Assembly (NCBI GenBank): GCA_031282325.1
Contig: JAITDY010000040.1
Location: 1-28,819, forward strand
Direction: 5' to 3'
DNA length: 28,819 nucleotides
Source of the DNA: Lactobacillaceae bacterium
GTDB taxonomy: Bacteria; Bacillota; Bacilli; Lactobacillales; Lactobacillaceae
Shown: positions 15,331 through 23,183 of the stretch, one piece after another
Layout: the number at the start of each line of letters is the position of its first letter
How positions within the stretch are numbered: the stretch's first letter is position 1
Translations under genes and position numbers: made by a program
The notes under the pieces: generated by a model
Databases searched by the model: none
The model's input: the letters and a program-made list of their open reading frames with translations, nothing else
What the model was told of the DNA's origin: nothing

Positions 15331-16773
15331 TCACAAATTATGTGATTGATAAGGAAAATCTAAGCTAGGATTAGTATCGAGCTTTAAATTAGAAAACTCG
15401 TTATGCTTAAAATTAACATAGGCAGCTGCCCCTATCATTGCTGCATTATCACCTGCAAATTGCATCGGAACCAAATTTAATTCAACGTCATATTTATTGG
15501 CAATATTTAAAATAGAATTTCTTAATAACTCGTTTGCTGCAACGCCACCACCTACAAGCAACATTTTTACCTTAAACTTTGATAAAGCCAAATCAGTTTT
15601 TTCAATTAAAGCATCAATAACTGCTTGTTGAAAACTAGATAATAAATCATTTTTATTAATCGATTCATTTTTTTGTTCTGCCTTATGTAAATAATTAATA
15701 ACAGCTGATTTTAAACCGCTAAAAGAAAAATCAAATTCTCCTTGTGTATGCGCAATTGGAAAACTAATATTATTGTTACCTTGTTTTGCCAATTCTTGTA
15801 TTTCTTTTCCAGCTGGATATTTTAAGCCCATTACACGTCCAATCTTGTCGAATGCTTCGCCAGCAGCGTCGTCTAAAGTTTCACCAATAACTTCAAATTT
15901 ATTTTCACTTGGCATCAAAACAAGTTCTGTATGGCCACCTGAAACCATTAAAGCCAACGCTGGATAAATTATTTTTTTATTAAAATTAGCAGCTAAAATG
16001 TGTCCCGCCAAGTGATTAACGCCAATAAAGGGTAAATCATTAACCATTGCAAAAGTTTTTCCAGCCATTAATCCAACCAATAACGAACCAACTAAACCAG
16101 GTCCATATGTTGCTCCCACAGCTGTAATTTGTTTTTTGGGATCATCAATATTAGCTTTCTTAAGCGCTAGTTCTAGAACTTTATTAATCCATTCTAAATG
16201 GTGGCGACTAGCAACTTCAGGTACAATTCCACCAAAGCGTTGATGACTATTAATTTGTGTGGCCACAATATTACTTAAAACTTCATTACCATTTTTTACA
16301 ACAGCAACACTGGTTTCATCGGCTGAACTTTCAAAAGCGACTATTAAATTGTTTTCTTTTTCATATAACATAACGTTTGCATCTTCAATCGGATTGGAAT
16401 AATAATTTTTTCGAACTGAAATTTGCTTAAAACCAAATTTAATATACAAATGTTTAGCAATTTCATTACTAGCTCGTACCTCTAAGTGAATTTTAAAAAC
16501 TCCATTTAAGGTTTTCATTAATTCTTCTATTAAAAAACTAGCAATTTTTTGATTTTGAAATTCTTTTTTTACTGCGATTTGATTAATATCGGCTTCATCT
16601 TCAAACTGAGTAAGGCTTATAAAACCATGGTCATCTACCAAAAAAAAACGATAATTATCATTGTTTAGTTGGTCTTCAATCTGTTCAATTGTATTGGAAT
16701 TAAAATTAAAAGCATCCTGAATAATTTGAAAAATTAGCTGGGCATCATCAATAGTAGCAGATCTAAAAATCAT
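15331..16773 (-). CDS. tsaD: Fused RimI-like N-acetyltransferase and tRNA threonylcarbamoyltransferase TsaD
   Basis: A 480-residue two-domain protein. Residues 1-138 are a GNAT acetyltransferase: INQIAVKKEFQNQKIASFLIEEL is the acetyl-CoA-binding strand-helix, and LEVRASNEIAKHLYIKFGF is the RimI-type substrate/catalytic region. Residues about 142-480 are a complete TsaD, which transfers threonylcarbamoyl to A37 of ANN-decoding tRNAs: LIVAFESSADETSVAVV, EVASRHHLEWI (metal-binding His pair), GPGLVGSLLVGLMAGK, HLAGH, DDAAGEAFDKIGRVMG and AGDNAAMIGAAAY are all present. TsaD alone is about 340 residues, so the N-terminal domain is a true addition with no stop or restart signal between. One cysteine (usual ESSCDET) is alanine here. 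The ATG shares one base with the preceding rimI stop (TAATG). Confidence 0.93.
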   Translation of the reverse strand: MIFRSATIDDAQLIFQIIQDAFNFNSNTIEQIEDQLNNDNYRFFLVDDHGFISLTQFEDEADINQIAVKKEFQNQKIASFLIEELMKTLNGVFKIHLEVRASNEIAKHLYIKFGFKQISVRKNYYSNPIEDANVMLYEKENNLIVAFESSADETSVAVVKNGNEVLSNIVATQINSHQRFGGIVPEVASRHHLEWINKVLELALKKANIDDPKKQITAVGATYGPGLVGSLLVGLMAGKTFAMVNDLPFIGVNHLAGHILAANFNKKIIYPALALMVSGGHTELVLMPSENKFEVIGETLDDAAGEAFDKIGRVMGLKYPAGKEIQELAKQGNNNISFPIAHTQGEFDFSFSGLKSAVINYLHKAEQKNESINKNDLLSSFQQAVIDALIEKTDLALSKFKVKMLLVGGGVAANELLRNSILNIANKYDVELNLVPMQFAGDNAAMIGAAAYVNFKHNEFSNLKLDTNPSLDFPYQSHNL

Positions 16774-17300
16774 TATAAAATTAACTCCATATTAATGGCA
16801 TCTTCATGATTAGTATCATAATATCCCTGCGTTTCACTAACTATTTCAAAATTTTTTCTAAAATAAAGTTTCATTGCAGATTTATTTGATTCTCTTAATT
16901 CCAAAGTTACACTTTTAGCTTGACGATCACGAGCAAAATTAATAACTTCATCAATCAAAAACGATCCTAAAGTGAGCCTTTGTATTTTCGGCAAAACAGC
17001 AATATTTGTAATATGCAATTCTTTGTCGTTAATAAAGGCACTTCCAATAAATGCAACAACATGCTGATTTTCATCTTCTGCAACTAAATATAAACCACCA
17101 TTTGAATTTCTCATTTCGTATATAAAAGCATATTCATTCCAAGGAACTAAACCGTTATAAACCAATTTTTCAATTTTCACCATTAAACTCGCATCGCTTC
17201 TTTTAGCTTGACGAATCAAAAATTGATAATCTTGAATATTAATAGTTTTAGAATTATAAACTATTTTTTGATTGAATATTTTTTTAATCCAAGAAAACAT
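16773..17300 (-). CDS. rimI: RimI-type N-terminal acetyltransferase
   Basis: A 175-residue GNAT protein; RimI acetylates the N-terminal alanine of ribosomal protein S18 and some other proteins. About 28 extra residues precede the usual start near FLIRQAKRSDASLMVKIE. The domain core is visible as LHITNIAVLPKIQRLTLGSF (acetyl-CoA loop, less canonical than the Q/RxxGxG consensus) and LELRESNKSAMKLYFRKNFE. It overlaps tsaB by 17 bases, and its stop shares a base with the next gene, which itself begins with a second RimI-like domain. Having tsaB, rimI and tsaD together is the standard Firmicute arrangement; two tandem RimI domains suggest division of labour or redundancy. The target is inferred only. 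Confidence 0.87.
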   Translation of the reverse strand: MFSWIKKIFNQKIVYNSKTINIQDYQFLIRQAKRSDASLMVKIEKLVYNGLVPWNEYAFIYEMRNSNGGLYLVAEDENQHVVAFIGSAFINDKELHITNIAVLPKIQRLTLGSFLIDEVINFARDRQAKSVTLELRESNKSAMKLYFRKNFEIVSETQGYYDTNHEDAINMELIL

Positions 17301-17970
17301 CTACTTCTCTCTTTATACCTTTATTTTTACTTAGCCAATTCATTTCAGCTTGAGTTTTTCGTAAATAACTAGGGGCAAAATCGCTTGCATTTACCGGATT
17401 TTGTGTTTCTGCAATTTTAGCCATAACAATCGGATCGATTAATTGCGTATCTAAAATTATTTTCTGTTTTTTAAACTCAATATCAAAAGTTTTAGGAACC
17501 AAGAAAATGGCGTTGCCATAATTTTCTTTCAAAAAAGAAATTGGGTAATGCCCGTCAACTAAGACATTATTTCCATTCATGTACCCACCAGCAAAAACAT
17601 TATCATTTCGCGCATCAATTACCGGAATTATTAATTTACTAGGATCTGTTTTTTGGCTATCAGCCATTACTTTCAAAGTAGAAATTGCCACTAAATCAGC
17701 TTGAATTTGACTTGCTATTATTTTAGCAACTGTTGCTCCAATTCTTAAACCAGTAAAAGATCCCGGCCCCTTAGTTAAAGCAATTTTTTGAACATTTTCA
17801 ATATTCCATTTTGCTTGTTTTAACAAAGCTTGAATTTCGTCTAAAATGATGATTGAATGTGTTTTTACTGGTTTATCTAAATTATCGTAGATAAATTCTG
17901 CTTTATTTTCAGAATCATAAAGCCCCAAATTTAAATATTTTCCACTTGTATCAATCGATAAAATTTTCAA
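17284..17970 (-). CDS. tsaB: tRNA threonylcarbamoyladenosine biosynthesis protein TsaB
   Basis: A 228-residue ASKHA-fold partner of TsaD, needed with TsaE to make t6A37 in tRNA. The start KILSIDTSGKYLNLGLYD, GPGSFTGLRIGATVAK and PVIDARNDNVFAGGY are diagnostic. The start codon is TTG at 17970, directly abutting the galE stop (TAATTG) with a GGAG motif 8-12 bases upstream; no ATG fits the family N-terminus. Its end overlaps rimI by 17 bases. The TTG start may keep expression low and tied to galE translation. Confidence 0.93.
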   Translation of the reverse strand: MKILSIDTSGKYLNLGLYDSENKAEFIYDNLDKPVKTHSIIILDEIQALLKQAKWNIENVQKIALTKGPGSFTGLRIGATVAKIIASQIQADLVAISTLKVMADSQKTDPSKLIIPVIDARNDNVFAGGYMNGNNVLVDGHYPISFLKENYGNAIFLVPKTFDIEFKKQKIILDTQLIDPIVMAKIAETQNPVNASDFAPSYLRKTQAEMNWLSKNKGIKREVDVFLD

Positions 17971-18963
17971 TTACTTATCTCCATAGCCATCTGGATGTTT
18001 TTGCATCCAATTCCAAGCTGTTTGTATAATTGTTTTTACATCAGTAAGTTCTGGTTTCCAGCCAAGAATATTTTGTGCCTTAGTAGAATCTGCAACTAAA
18101 CTGTCCGGGTCACCAGCGCGGCGAGGCCCAATTTCATTTGGTATATCAATACCGGTTTCTAATATTGCTGCATCGACCATTTGCTTTACAGAAAAACCTA
18201 TTTTTGAACCTAGATTAAAATAATTAGAACTGTTTTCATTCATTAGGTAATTGATTGCTAAATAATGTGCATTAGCTAAATCAACAACATGAACATAATC
18301 TCGAACATTAAAACCATCTGGTGTATTGTAATCATTTCCAAAAATGATAATCTTGTCTTTTTTTCCTTGGGCCGCTAATAAAATATTTGGAACTAGGTGA
18401 GTTTCAGGATTATGATCTTCACCAATTGAACCATCTATTTTTGCTCCAGCTACATTAAAATATCGTAAAGCAACACCTTTAATATCATAAGCAAGATCAG
18501 CCCAATGCATAATTTGTTCCATTTGCAATTTAGTTAATCCATATGGATTAATCGGATTTTGCTCATCTTCTTCTTTTACGGGAATATTTTTTGGTATTCC
18601 ATAAGTAGATGCCGATGAAGAAAAAACAATTTTTTTAACATTATACTTATTCATTACTTCTAATAAAGAAATCATTCCATATGTATTGTTGTCAAAATAA
18701 TCTAAGGGTTTGTTCATCGATTCATTAACTAAGCTTTTTGCGGCAAAATGAACTACTGCATCAATATTGTGTTCATCAAAAACATTACTTAAAGCCACTT
18801 GATCTCGAATATCAATTTCATAAAATGGAACATCTTCAGGAACAGAGCTTTTATGTCCAGTTGCTAAATTGTCAACAACTACTACATCTAATCCCATTTG
18901 TAATAATTTATCAACCGTATGCGATCCGATATAACCAGCTCCGCCTGTTACTAATATTTTCAT
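17971..18963 (-). CDS. galE: UDP-glucose 4-epimerase
   Basis: A 330-residue extended SDR that interconverts UDP-glucose and UDP-galactose for surface polysaccharide synthesis or galactose use. MKILVTGGAGYIGSH holds the NAD-binding GxxGxxG, Y141xxxK145 (NPYGLTK) is the catalytic pair, and the C-terminal RRAGDPDSLVADSTKAQ segment is the family signature. The ATG at 18963 is preferred over a start 24 bases earlier because the family begins with this motif and an AGAAGGA ribosome binding site lies at the end of the thioesterase gene. No galK or galT is nearby, so a biosynthetic role is more likely than a Leloir catabolic one. Its place between a lipid gene and the t6A genes is probably positional rather than functional. 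Confidence 0.95.
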   Translation of the reverse strand: MKILVTGGAGYIGSHTVDKLLQMGLDVVVVDNLATGHKSSVPEDVPFYEIDIRDQVALSNVFDEHNIDAVVHFAAKSLVNESMNKPLDYFDNNTYGMISLLEVMNKYNVKKIVFSSSASTYGIPKNIPVKEEDEQNPINPYGLTKLQMEQIMHWADLAYDIKGVALRYFNVAGAKIDGSIGEDHNPETHLVPNILLAAQGKKDKIIIFGNDYNTPDGFNVRDYVHVVDLANAHYLAINYLMNENSSNYFNLGSKIGFSVKQMVDAAILETGIDIPNEIGPRRAGDPDSLVADSTKAQNILGWKPELTDVKTIIQTAWNWMQKHPDGYGDK

Positions 18964-18965
18964 AA

Positions 18966-19697
18966 TTATTTTCCTTCTTCCCACCAAATTTCTGCTAGTG
19001 CACGACTAACATTGTTACTTATAATCTGATGAATAGTTTTATTATCTTTTATTTCAATATTGATAACTAACTCATCACCAAAAACCACTTCCTTTTGATA
19101 TTTAACAATTATTTTCTTCGGGCTATGATTTTCTAAAAATTCTTCAGGCATCCCATCAAAAAACCAATCAAAGTAGCTACCATTATTAGCATGTTTATTA
19201 GTATCTGTTTCAAAATAGGAAACAATATGCTTAGTAGAAAAACTTACGTTATTAATATCATTTGGCGAAGGTAATTTATCGACTTTGGTGACAACGGGTG
19301 TTTCGTAGACATCTGTAATTTCAGGATTTAGTTTAACTAATTTTCGACGTTTTAAATCAATCATTGCCCACAAAGATTTAATTGAAATAAGTTGATTATT
19401 ATTATCATCTAAAAATTCGAACGACCTTGTGGAAAAATATTCATTTCTTTGATTTGGGCTAGTATGAATGACAACACTTTCTCCTGTTTTAGCAAGACGC
19501 TTAACATCAATTTCATATTGTAAAATAACCCAGCCTAATCCTTTTTGATGCAATTGTTCCATACCAACATCAAGTTCTTCAGATTGAAAGATAGAAGTAG
19601 CTATTGCAAGACGCGGGATCGCAGGAATTGTTAAGTGGTTTTTACGATCTACTAAGTAATTTGGAATTTTAATTGTTTGCTCAAAAGTTTTAACCAT
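18966..19697 (-). CDS. Acyl-ACP thioesterase (FatA/B-like, double hot-dog)
   Basis: A 243-residue protein of the bacterial acyl-ACP thioesterase family, which releases free fatty acids from acyl carrier protein. Two hot-dog repeats are visible: residues about 1-130 with GLGWVILQYEIDVKRL, and about 150-243 with SYFETDTNKHANNGSYFDWFFDGMPEEF, where the D-x-N-x-H-x-N motif supplies the catalytic Asn/His region. Lactic acid bacteria commonly carry this gene next to rsmI, as here; it overlaps rsmI by 8 bases. The chain-length preference cannot be told. Confidence 0.87.
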   Translation of the reverse strand: MVKTFEQTIKIPNYLVDRKNHLTIPAIPRLAIATSIFQSEELDVGMEQLHQKGLGWVILQYEIDVKRLAKTGESVVIHTSPNQRNEYFSTRSFEFLDDNNNQLISIKSLWAMIDLKRRKLVKLNPEITDVYETPVVTKVDKLPSPNDINNVSFSTKHIVSYFETDTNKHANNGSYFDWFFDGMPEEFLENHSPKKIIVKYQKEVVFGDELVINIEIKDNKTIHQIISNNVSRALAEIWWEEGK

Positions 19698-20559
19698 TAC
19701 TTACCTCATTATATAAATTATAAATTTTATTTCTATCTTGATTATACTTTTTTGCAATTTCTTTAATGGCTATGTTTGGTTTTTCTCCGGCTAAAACTAT
19801 TTGCTTAATTTCATCTACAATTTCTTGATCTGAAACATCAATTTTTTGCGCTTCATGAATCGCTTGTACCATTAAAACAAATTCACCTTTTGGTTCATGA
19901 TTATTAAAAAAATCAATTACTTCACTTACATTGCCACGAACATAAGATTCGAATTTTTTAGTAATTTCTCTGGCCGCTACAATCTTAGTGCTGGTTCCCA
20001 AACTTTCTAAGATATTATTTAAAGTATTTAAAAGTCGGTAGGGTGACTCATAAAAAATAAAACTTTCGTTTCTATTTTTAAGAGAATTTAAAAAAATTTT
20101 TTGTTCATTATTTTTTTTAGGCAAAAAACCTATAAATGTAAATGGTTGTACCGTAAGACCACTAGCTATTAATGCAGTAATACTAGCAGTAGGACCGGGC
20201 AATGCAATAACGCTAATATCATTTTCAATAGCAGCTACAACTAGTTCGTGCCCGGGATCAGAAATACTGGGCATCCCAGCGTCGGATATTTGTGCAATAG
20301 ACTTACCTTGCTTTATTTCATTAATTAGTTGTGGAATTCTTTGAGCATAATTATGTTCGTGTAATGATAACATTGGCTTTTTAATATTGAAATGTTGCAA
20401 TAAGATCCCAGAATGACGTGTATCTTCGGCAGCTATAATGTCGACTTCTTCAAGGATTTTCAAAGCTCGAACCGTAATGTCTTCTAAATTTCCAATTGGC
20501 GTAGGCACTAAATATAATTTTCCAATTTCGCTATCACTAAAACTTCTTTGTTCGATCAT
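19690..20559 (-). CDS. rsmI: 16S rRNA (cytidine1402-2'-O)-methyltransferase RsmI
   Basis: A 289-residue SAM-dependent tetrapyrrole-methylase-fold enzyme that methylates the ribose of C1402 in 16S rRNA. Diagnostic stretches are LYLVPTPIGNLEDITVRAL, AAEDTRHSGILLQHF, SLHEHN, ISDAGMPSISDPG and GPTASITALIASGL, followed by FIFYESPYRL. Length is normal. The start overlaps the end of holB by 4 bases. In related genomes yabA, and often ricT, sits between holB and rsmI; neither is here. Confidence 0.96.
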   Translation of the reverse strand: MIEQRSFSDSEIGKLYLVPTPIGNLEDITVRALKILEEVDIIAAEDTRHSGILLQHFNIKKPMLSLHEHNYAQRIPQLINEIKQGKSIAQISDAGMPSISDPGHELVVAAIENDISVIALPGPTASITALIASGLTVQPFTFIGFLPKKNNEQKIFLNSLKNRNESFIFYESPYRLLNTLNNILESLGTSTKIVAAREITKKFESYVRGNVSEVIDFFNNHEPKGEFVLMVQAIHEAQKIDVSDQEIVDEIKQIVLAGEKPNIAIKEIAKKYNQDRNKIYNLYNEVSNG

Positions 20560-21389
20560 GATATAAAACTCCTGATAGCTATTTTTTCTAAGGTAGTTTG
20601 CATATTTATATTAAATTTACTTTTATCTAATTCCTCAACAAAAATATTTAATAAATTAACATTTTCAATTGATTTTTGCTCCAATAAATTTAATGCAATT
20701 AAAGGAAAAGTAGTTTGTTGCAGAGGCGTCTTTAAATACTTCATTAAAATTCCCTCAACAAAAATAAAAGCATCGTGGTTTTTATTTTGTAGCATCTCAA
20801 TCCATTGTTCAACTTTCGTTGCAACATTGAAAAACCAAGCATCATTTTGTAGTTCATTAGCAATTTCTTTATTGGCAGCAACTTGCGCTAATAAATATGT
20901 ATATTTTGGATCTAATCCAAATTCTGAATATTCATCAACTAGCTCATCAACAGATAATTCTGGTAATATAATTTGCTGAACACGAGAATTTATTGTTGGT
21001 AAAATATTAGCCACTGAATTAGCATATAAAAAAATCATTTGATTTTCTGCTGGTTCTTCAATAAATTTCAGAATAGAATTAGAAGCTTGTTCATTTAATA
21101 ACTCCGCGTTTTTAATCAGAGCTATTTTAAGATCACTAGAAGTCGTTTGAAATTCTTCTTGTAAGGTTCTTAATTGATCTACTAAGATATTTTTTTTACC
21201 ATTTTCTTCTTGAATCAAATAAAAAAAATGATAATCTTCTATTTTATCTTCAACCAATTTTGACAATAAATCTAATACGAAATTAAAATTCTGTTTTTTA
21301 GGATCAACAAAAAGGTAAGCGTGACTAAGCTTACCTAATTTAATTTGTCTTTCCCAAATTGAATTTATATCTTTCTTTGAAAAAGCCAT
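20556..21389 (-). CDS. holB: DNA polymerase III delta' subunit
   Basis: A 277-residue clamp-loader subunit, paralogous to DnaX, that helps place the sliding clamp on DNA. GKLSHAYLFVDPKK occupies the position of the AAA+ P-loop but lacks the GKT lysine, so ATP is not hydrolysed, as expected for delta'. ALIKNAELLNEQASNSILKFIEEP is the classic delta' motif, and IILPELSVDELV follows. No zinc-binding cysteines are present. It is followed by rsmI with a 4-base overlap and preceded by pstA with a 4-base gap. Confidence 0.9.
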   Translation of the reverse strand: MAFSKKDINSIWERQIKLGKLSHAYLFVDPKKQNFNFVLDLLSKLVEDKIEDYHFFYLIQEENGKKNILVDQLRTLQEEFQTTSSDLKIALIKNAELLNEQASNSILKFIEEPAENQMIFLYANSVANILPTINSRVQQIILPELSVDELVDEYSEFGLDPKYTYLLAQVAANKEIANELQNDAWFFNVATKVEQWIEMLQNKNHDAFIFVEGILMKYLKTPLQQTTFPLIALNLLEQKSIENVNLLNIFVEELDKSKFNINMQTTLEKIAIRSFIS

Positions 21390-21393
21390 TTAA

Positions 21394-21720
21394 TTAAATT
21401 TGCTTGAACCTTTCAATATTTTGAACAATAATTGTAGCTCCACCGACCGTTACTTCAATTGGCTCAATTAATTCTGGATTTAAAGTTAATAAACTTGCAT
21501 TGCCAGACATAAACTCCTGTCTTTTTTTAGAATGTTGCGAAATCAATTCAATCACATCATCTACTTTGCCTTCATCAATAGCAATCATAAAAGTAACGTT
21601 CCCAGATCGTAAAAAACCGCCTACTGAAGAAATTCTTGTGGCACGTATGTCATTTTCTATTAGGGCATTAGCTACATTATTAGCGTCTTTATCTTGAACA
21701 ATTGCTGTAATTAATTTCAT
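21394..21720 (-). CDS. pstA: Cyclic-di-AMP receptor PstA/DarA (PII-like)
   Basis: A 108-residue PII-like trimer subunit that binds c-di-AMP; its downstream partner is not established. MKLITAIVQDKDANNVANALIE is the ferredoxin-like core, and GGFLRSGNVTFMIAIDE matches the ligand-binding loop (the family consensus is GGFL+xGN). The position between tmk and holB is the conserved yaaQ locus of Firmicutes. Its start lies 2 bases after the tmk stop, within one transcript. Confidence 0.93.
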   Translation of the reverse strand: MKLITAIVQDKDANNVANALIENDIRATRISSVGGFLRSGNVTFMIAIDEGKVDDVIELISQHSKKRQEFMSGNASLLTLNPELIEPIEVTVGGATIIVQNIERFKQI

Positions 21721-21722
21721 AT

Positions 21723-22370
21723 TTATTTTTCCTCAATCCGTTTATAAATCAATTCTAAACTTTCCTGAACTAATTGCTTAGTATTTTTAGTTCCATCTAA
21801 TTTAACAATTCGATTTGGATATTTTTTCAATAAAACTAGATAAGTATCTCGAACTTTTTTATGAAAATCTAATTCATCCTGATCTAATCGATTTGCTTCT
21901 TGCGCACGATTTTGCATAATTCTAGCAATTCCTATTTCAGAAGGTACATCTATATAAATGGTTAAATCAGGAGTAAGGCCACCAGTGGCAAATTTATTAA
22001 TCTCTTCAATACCTGAAATACCTAAATTTCTTCCTCCCCCTTGATAAGCAATCGACGAATCCACATACCGATCAGCAATTACAATATGATTTTCTTTTAA
22101 TTCGGGGATTATTTTCTGTGCGATTAACTGAGCCCGTGAAGCCGCAAATAATAGTGCTTCGGTTCTAGGATCCATTTCTTTATATAAATGTTCACCTTCA
22201 CCCAAAACAATATTACGAATTGCTTCAGATATTCTAACTCCACCCGGTTCTCGGACGCTAACAACGTCATCACCATATTTATCTTCTAATTTTGGCAATA
22301 ATTGTTTTAACATCGTGGTCTTACCAGCTCCATCAGGACCTTCAATTGATAAAAAAAATGCTTTATTCAT
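21723..22370 (-). CDS. tmk: Thymidylate kinase
   Basis: A 215-residue kinase converting dTMP to dTDP. The P-loop is IEGPDGAGKTTMLKQL (residues 9-24), the DRX motif appears as IADRYVDSSIAYQGGGR, and VREPGG is the substrate-binding segment. All expected residues are present. It overlaps yaaL by 8 bases. Confidence 0.97.
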   Translation of the reverse strand: MNKAFFLSIEGPDGAGKTTMLKQLLPKLEDKYGDDVVSVREPGGVRISEAIRNIVLGEGEHLYKEMDPRTEALLFAASRAQLIAQKIIPELKENHIVIADRYVDSSIAYQGGGRNLGISGIEEINKFATGGLTPDLTIYIDVPSEIGIARIMQNRAQEANRLDQDELDFHKKVRDTYLVLLKKYPNRIVKLDGTKNTKQLVQESLELIYKRIEEK

Positions 22371-22581
22371 TATTTTCCTTCTTAGATTGTTTTAAAAGAT
22401 AACCATATTTCATTTTAGCCAATTCAGTTTTCATGTGTAATGCCCGCATATCAATATCAGAATTAATCATATTATATTCATTGTCACGAGCTAAAACATA
22501 ATCATCTTGCAGTTTATTTAAGGTTTTAACTAAATTAATTTTGACTTGTTTTTGCAAGGTAATTTTGGAACCAAAAATCAT
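22363..22581 (-). CDS. yaaL: YaaL family protein (DUF2508)
   Basis: A 72-residue, mostly helical, charged protein of unknown function found between recR and tmk in many Firmicutes. The sequence TLNKLQDDYVLARDNEYNMINSD and the aromatic-basic tail KYGYLLKQSKKENNE fit the family. It overlaps recR by 4 bases and tmk by 8. The identification rests on length and conserved position as well as sequence style. Confidence 0.8.
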   Translation of the reverse strand: MIFGSKITLQKQVKINLVKTLNKLQDDYVLARDNEYNMINSDIDMRALHMKTELAKMKYGYLLKQSKKENNE

Positions 22582-23183
22582 AATTCAGTTCTCCCCGTTA
22601 CAGCTCTACTCAAAGTTAATTTGTCCGCATAATTTAAATCACTACCTACTGATAGTCCACGAGCTAATGTAGAAACTTTAATACCAGCCGGTTTGATTAG
22701 ACGAGCTAGATACAAAGTAGTAGCTTCGCCTTCAGCGCTAGAATCTAAACCAATAATGACTTCATTAACTTCTGGATGTTGTTTTAAACGATTGATCAAA
22801 CTCGTAACATTGATATTTTCTGGACCAATTCCAGCCAAGGGGTTTATCACTCCGTTCAATACGTGATACAAACCCCGATAATCATTTAAATTATCAATAG
22901 ACATTACTGCTTGGGAATCTTTTACTACAAAAATTTTAGTTTGATCTCTCGTTTGATCTCTATCGATCGCACAAGGATCCATGTCTTTTGAAGTAATAAA
23001 TCCACAAACTGAACAAAAGGTAATTGCATTTTTAGTTTCTTGAATTGATTGCGAAAATTCGCTGGCATCATTATCATTCATTGAAAGAATATGAAAAGCA
23101 TAGCGAGTAGCTGTTTTTCTACCAACACCCGGTAACTTACTAAATGATTCAATTAATTGTCCTATTTGATTGGGGTATTGCAT
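22578..23183 (-). CDS. recR: Recombination mediator protein RecR
   Basis: A 201-residue DNA-repair protein that works with RecF/RecO to load RecA on gapped DNA. LSKLPGVGRKTATRYAFHIL-type sequence near residues 14-33 is the helix-hairpin-helix, and a Toprim domain follows with IIGLDSSAEGEATTLYLARL. The zinc finger between them is altered: Cys57, Cys60 and Cys71 are present, but the fourth ligand, normally Cys, is Asp74 (CAID instead of CxxC). The gene begins inside the dnaX stop (TAATG). The usual ybaB gene between dnaX and recR is absent. Confidence 0.95.
   Translation of the reverse strand: MQYPNQIGQLIESFSKLPGVGRKTATRYAFHILSMNDNDASEFSQSIQETKNAITFCSVCGFITSKDMDPCAIDRDQTRDQTKIFVVKDSQAVMSIDNLNDYRGLYHVLNGVINPLAGIGPENINVTSLINRLKQHPEVNEVIIGLDSSAEGEATTLYLARLIKPAGIKVSTLARGLSVGSDLNYADKLTLSRAVTGRTEL

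Noticed and set aside
18964..18987. Earlier in-frame start for galE
   Set aside because: It would overlap the thioesterase gene and add eight residues before the conserved MKILVTGGAGYIGSH start.
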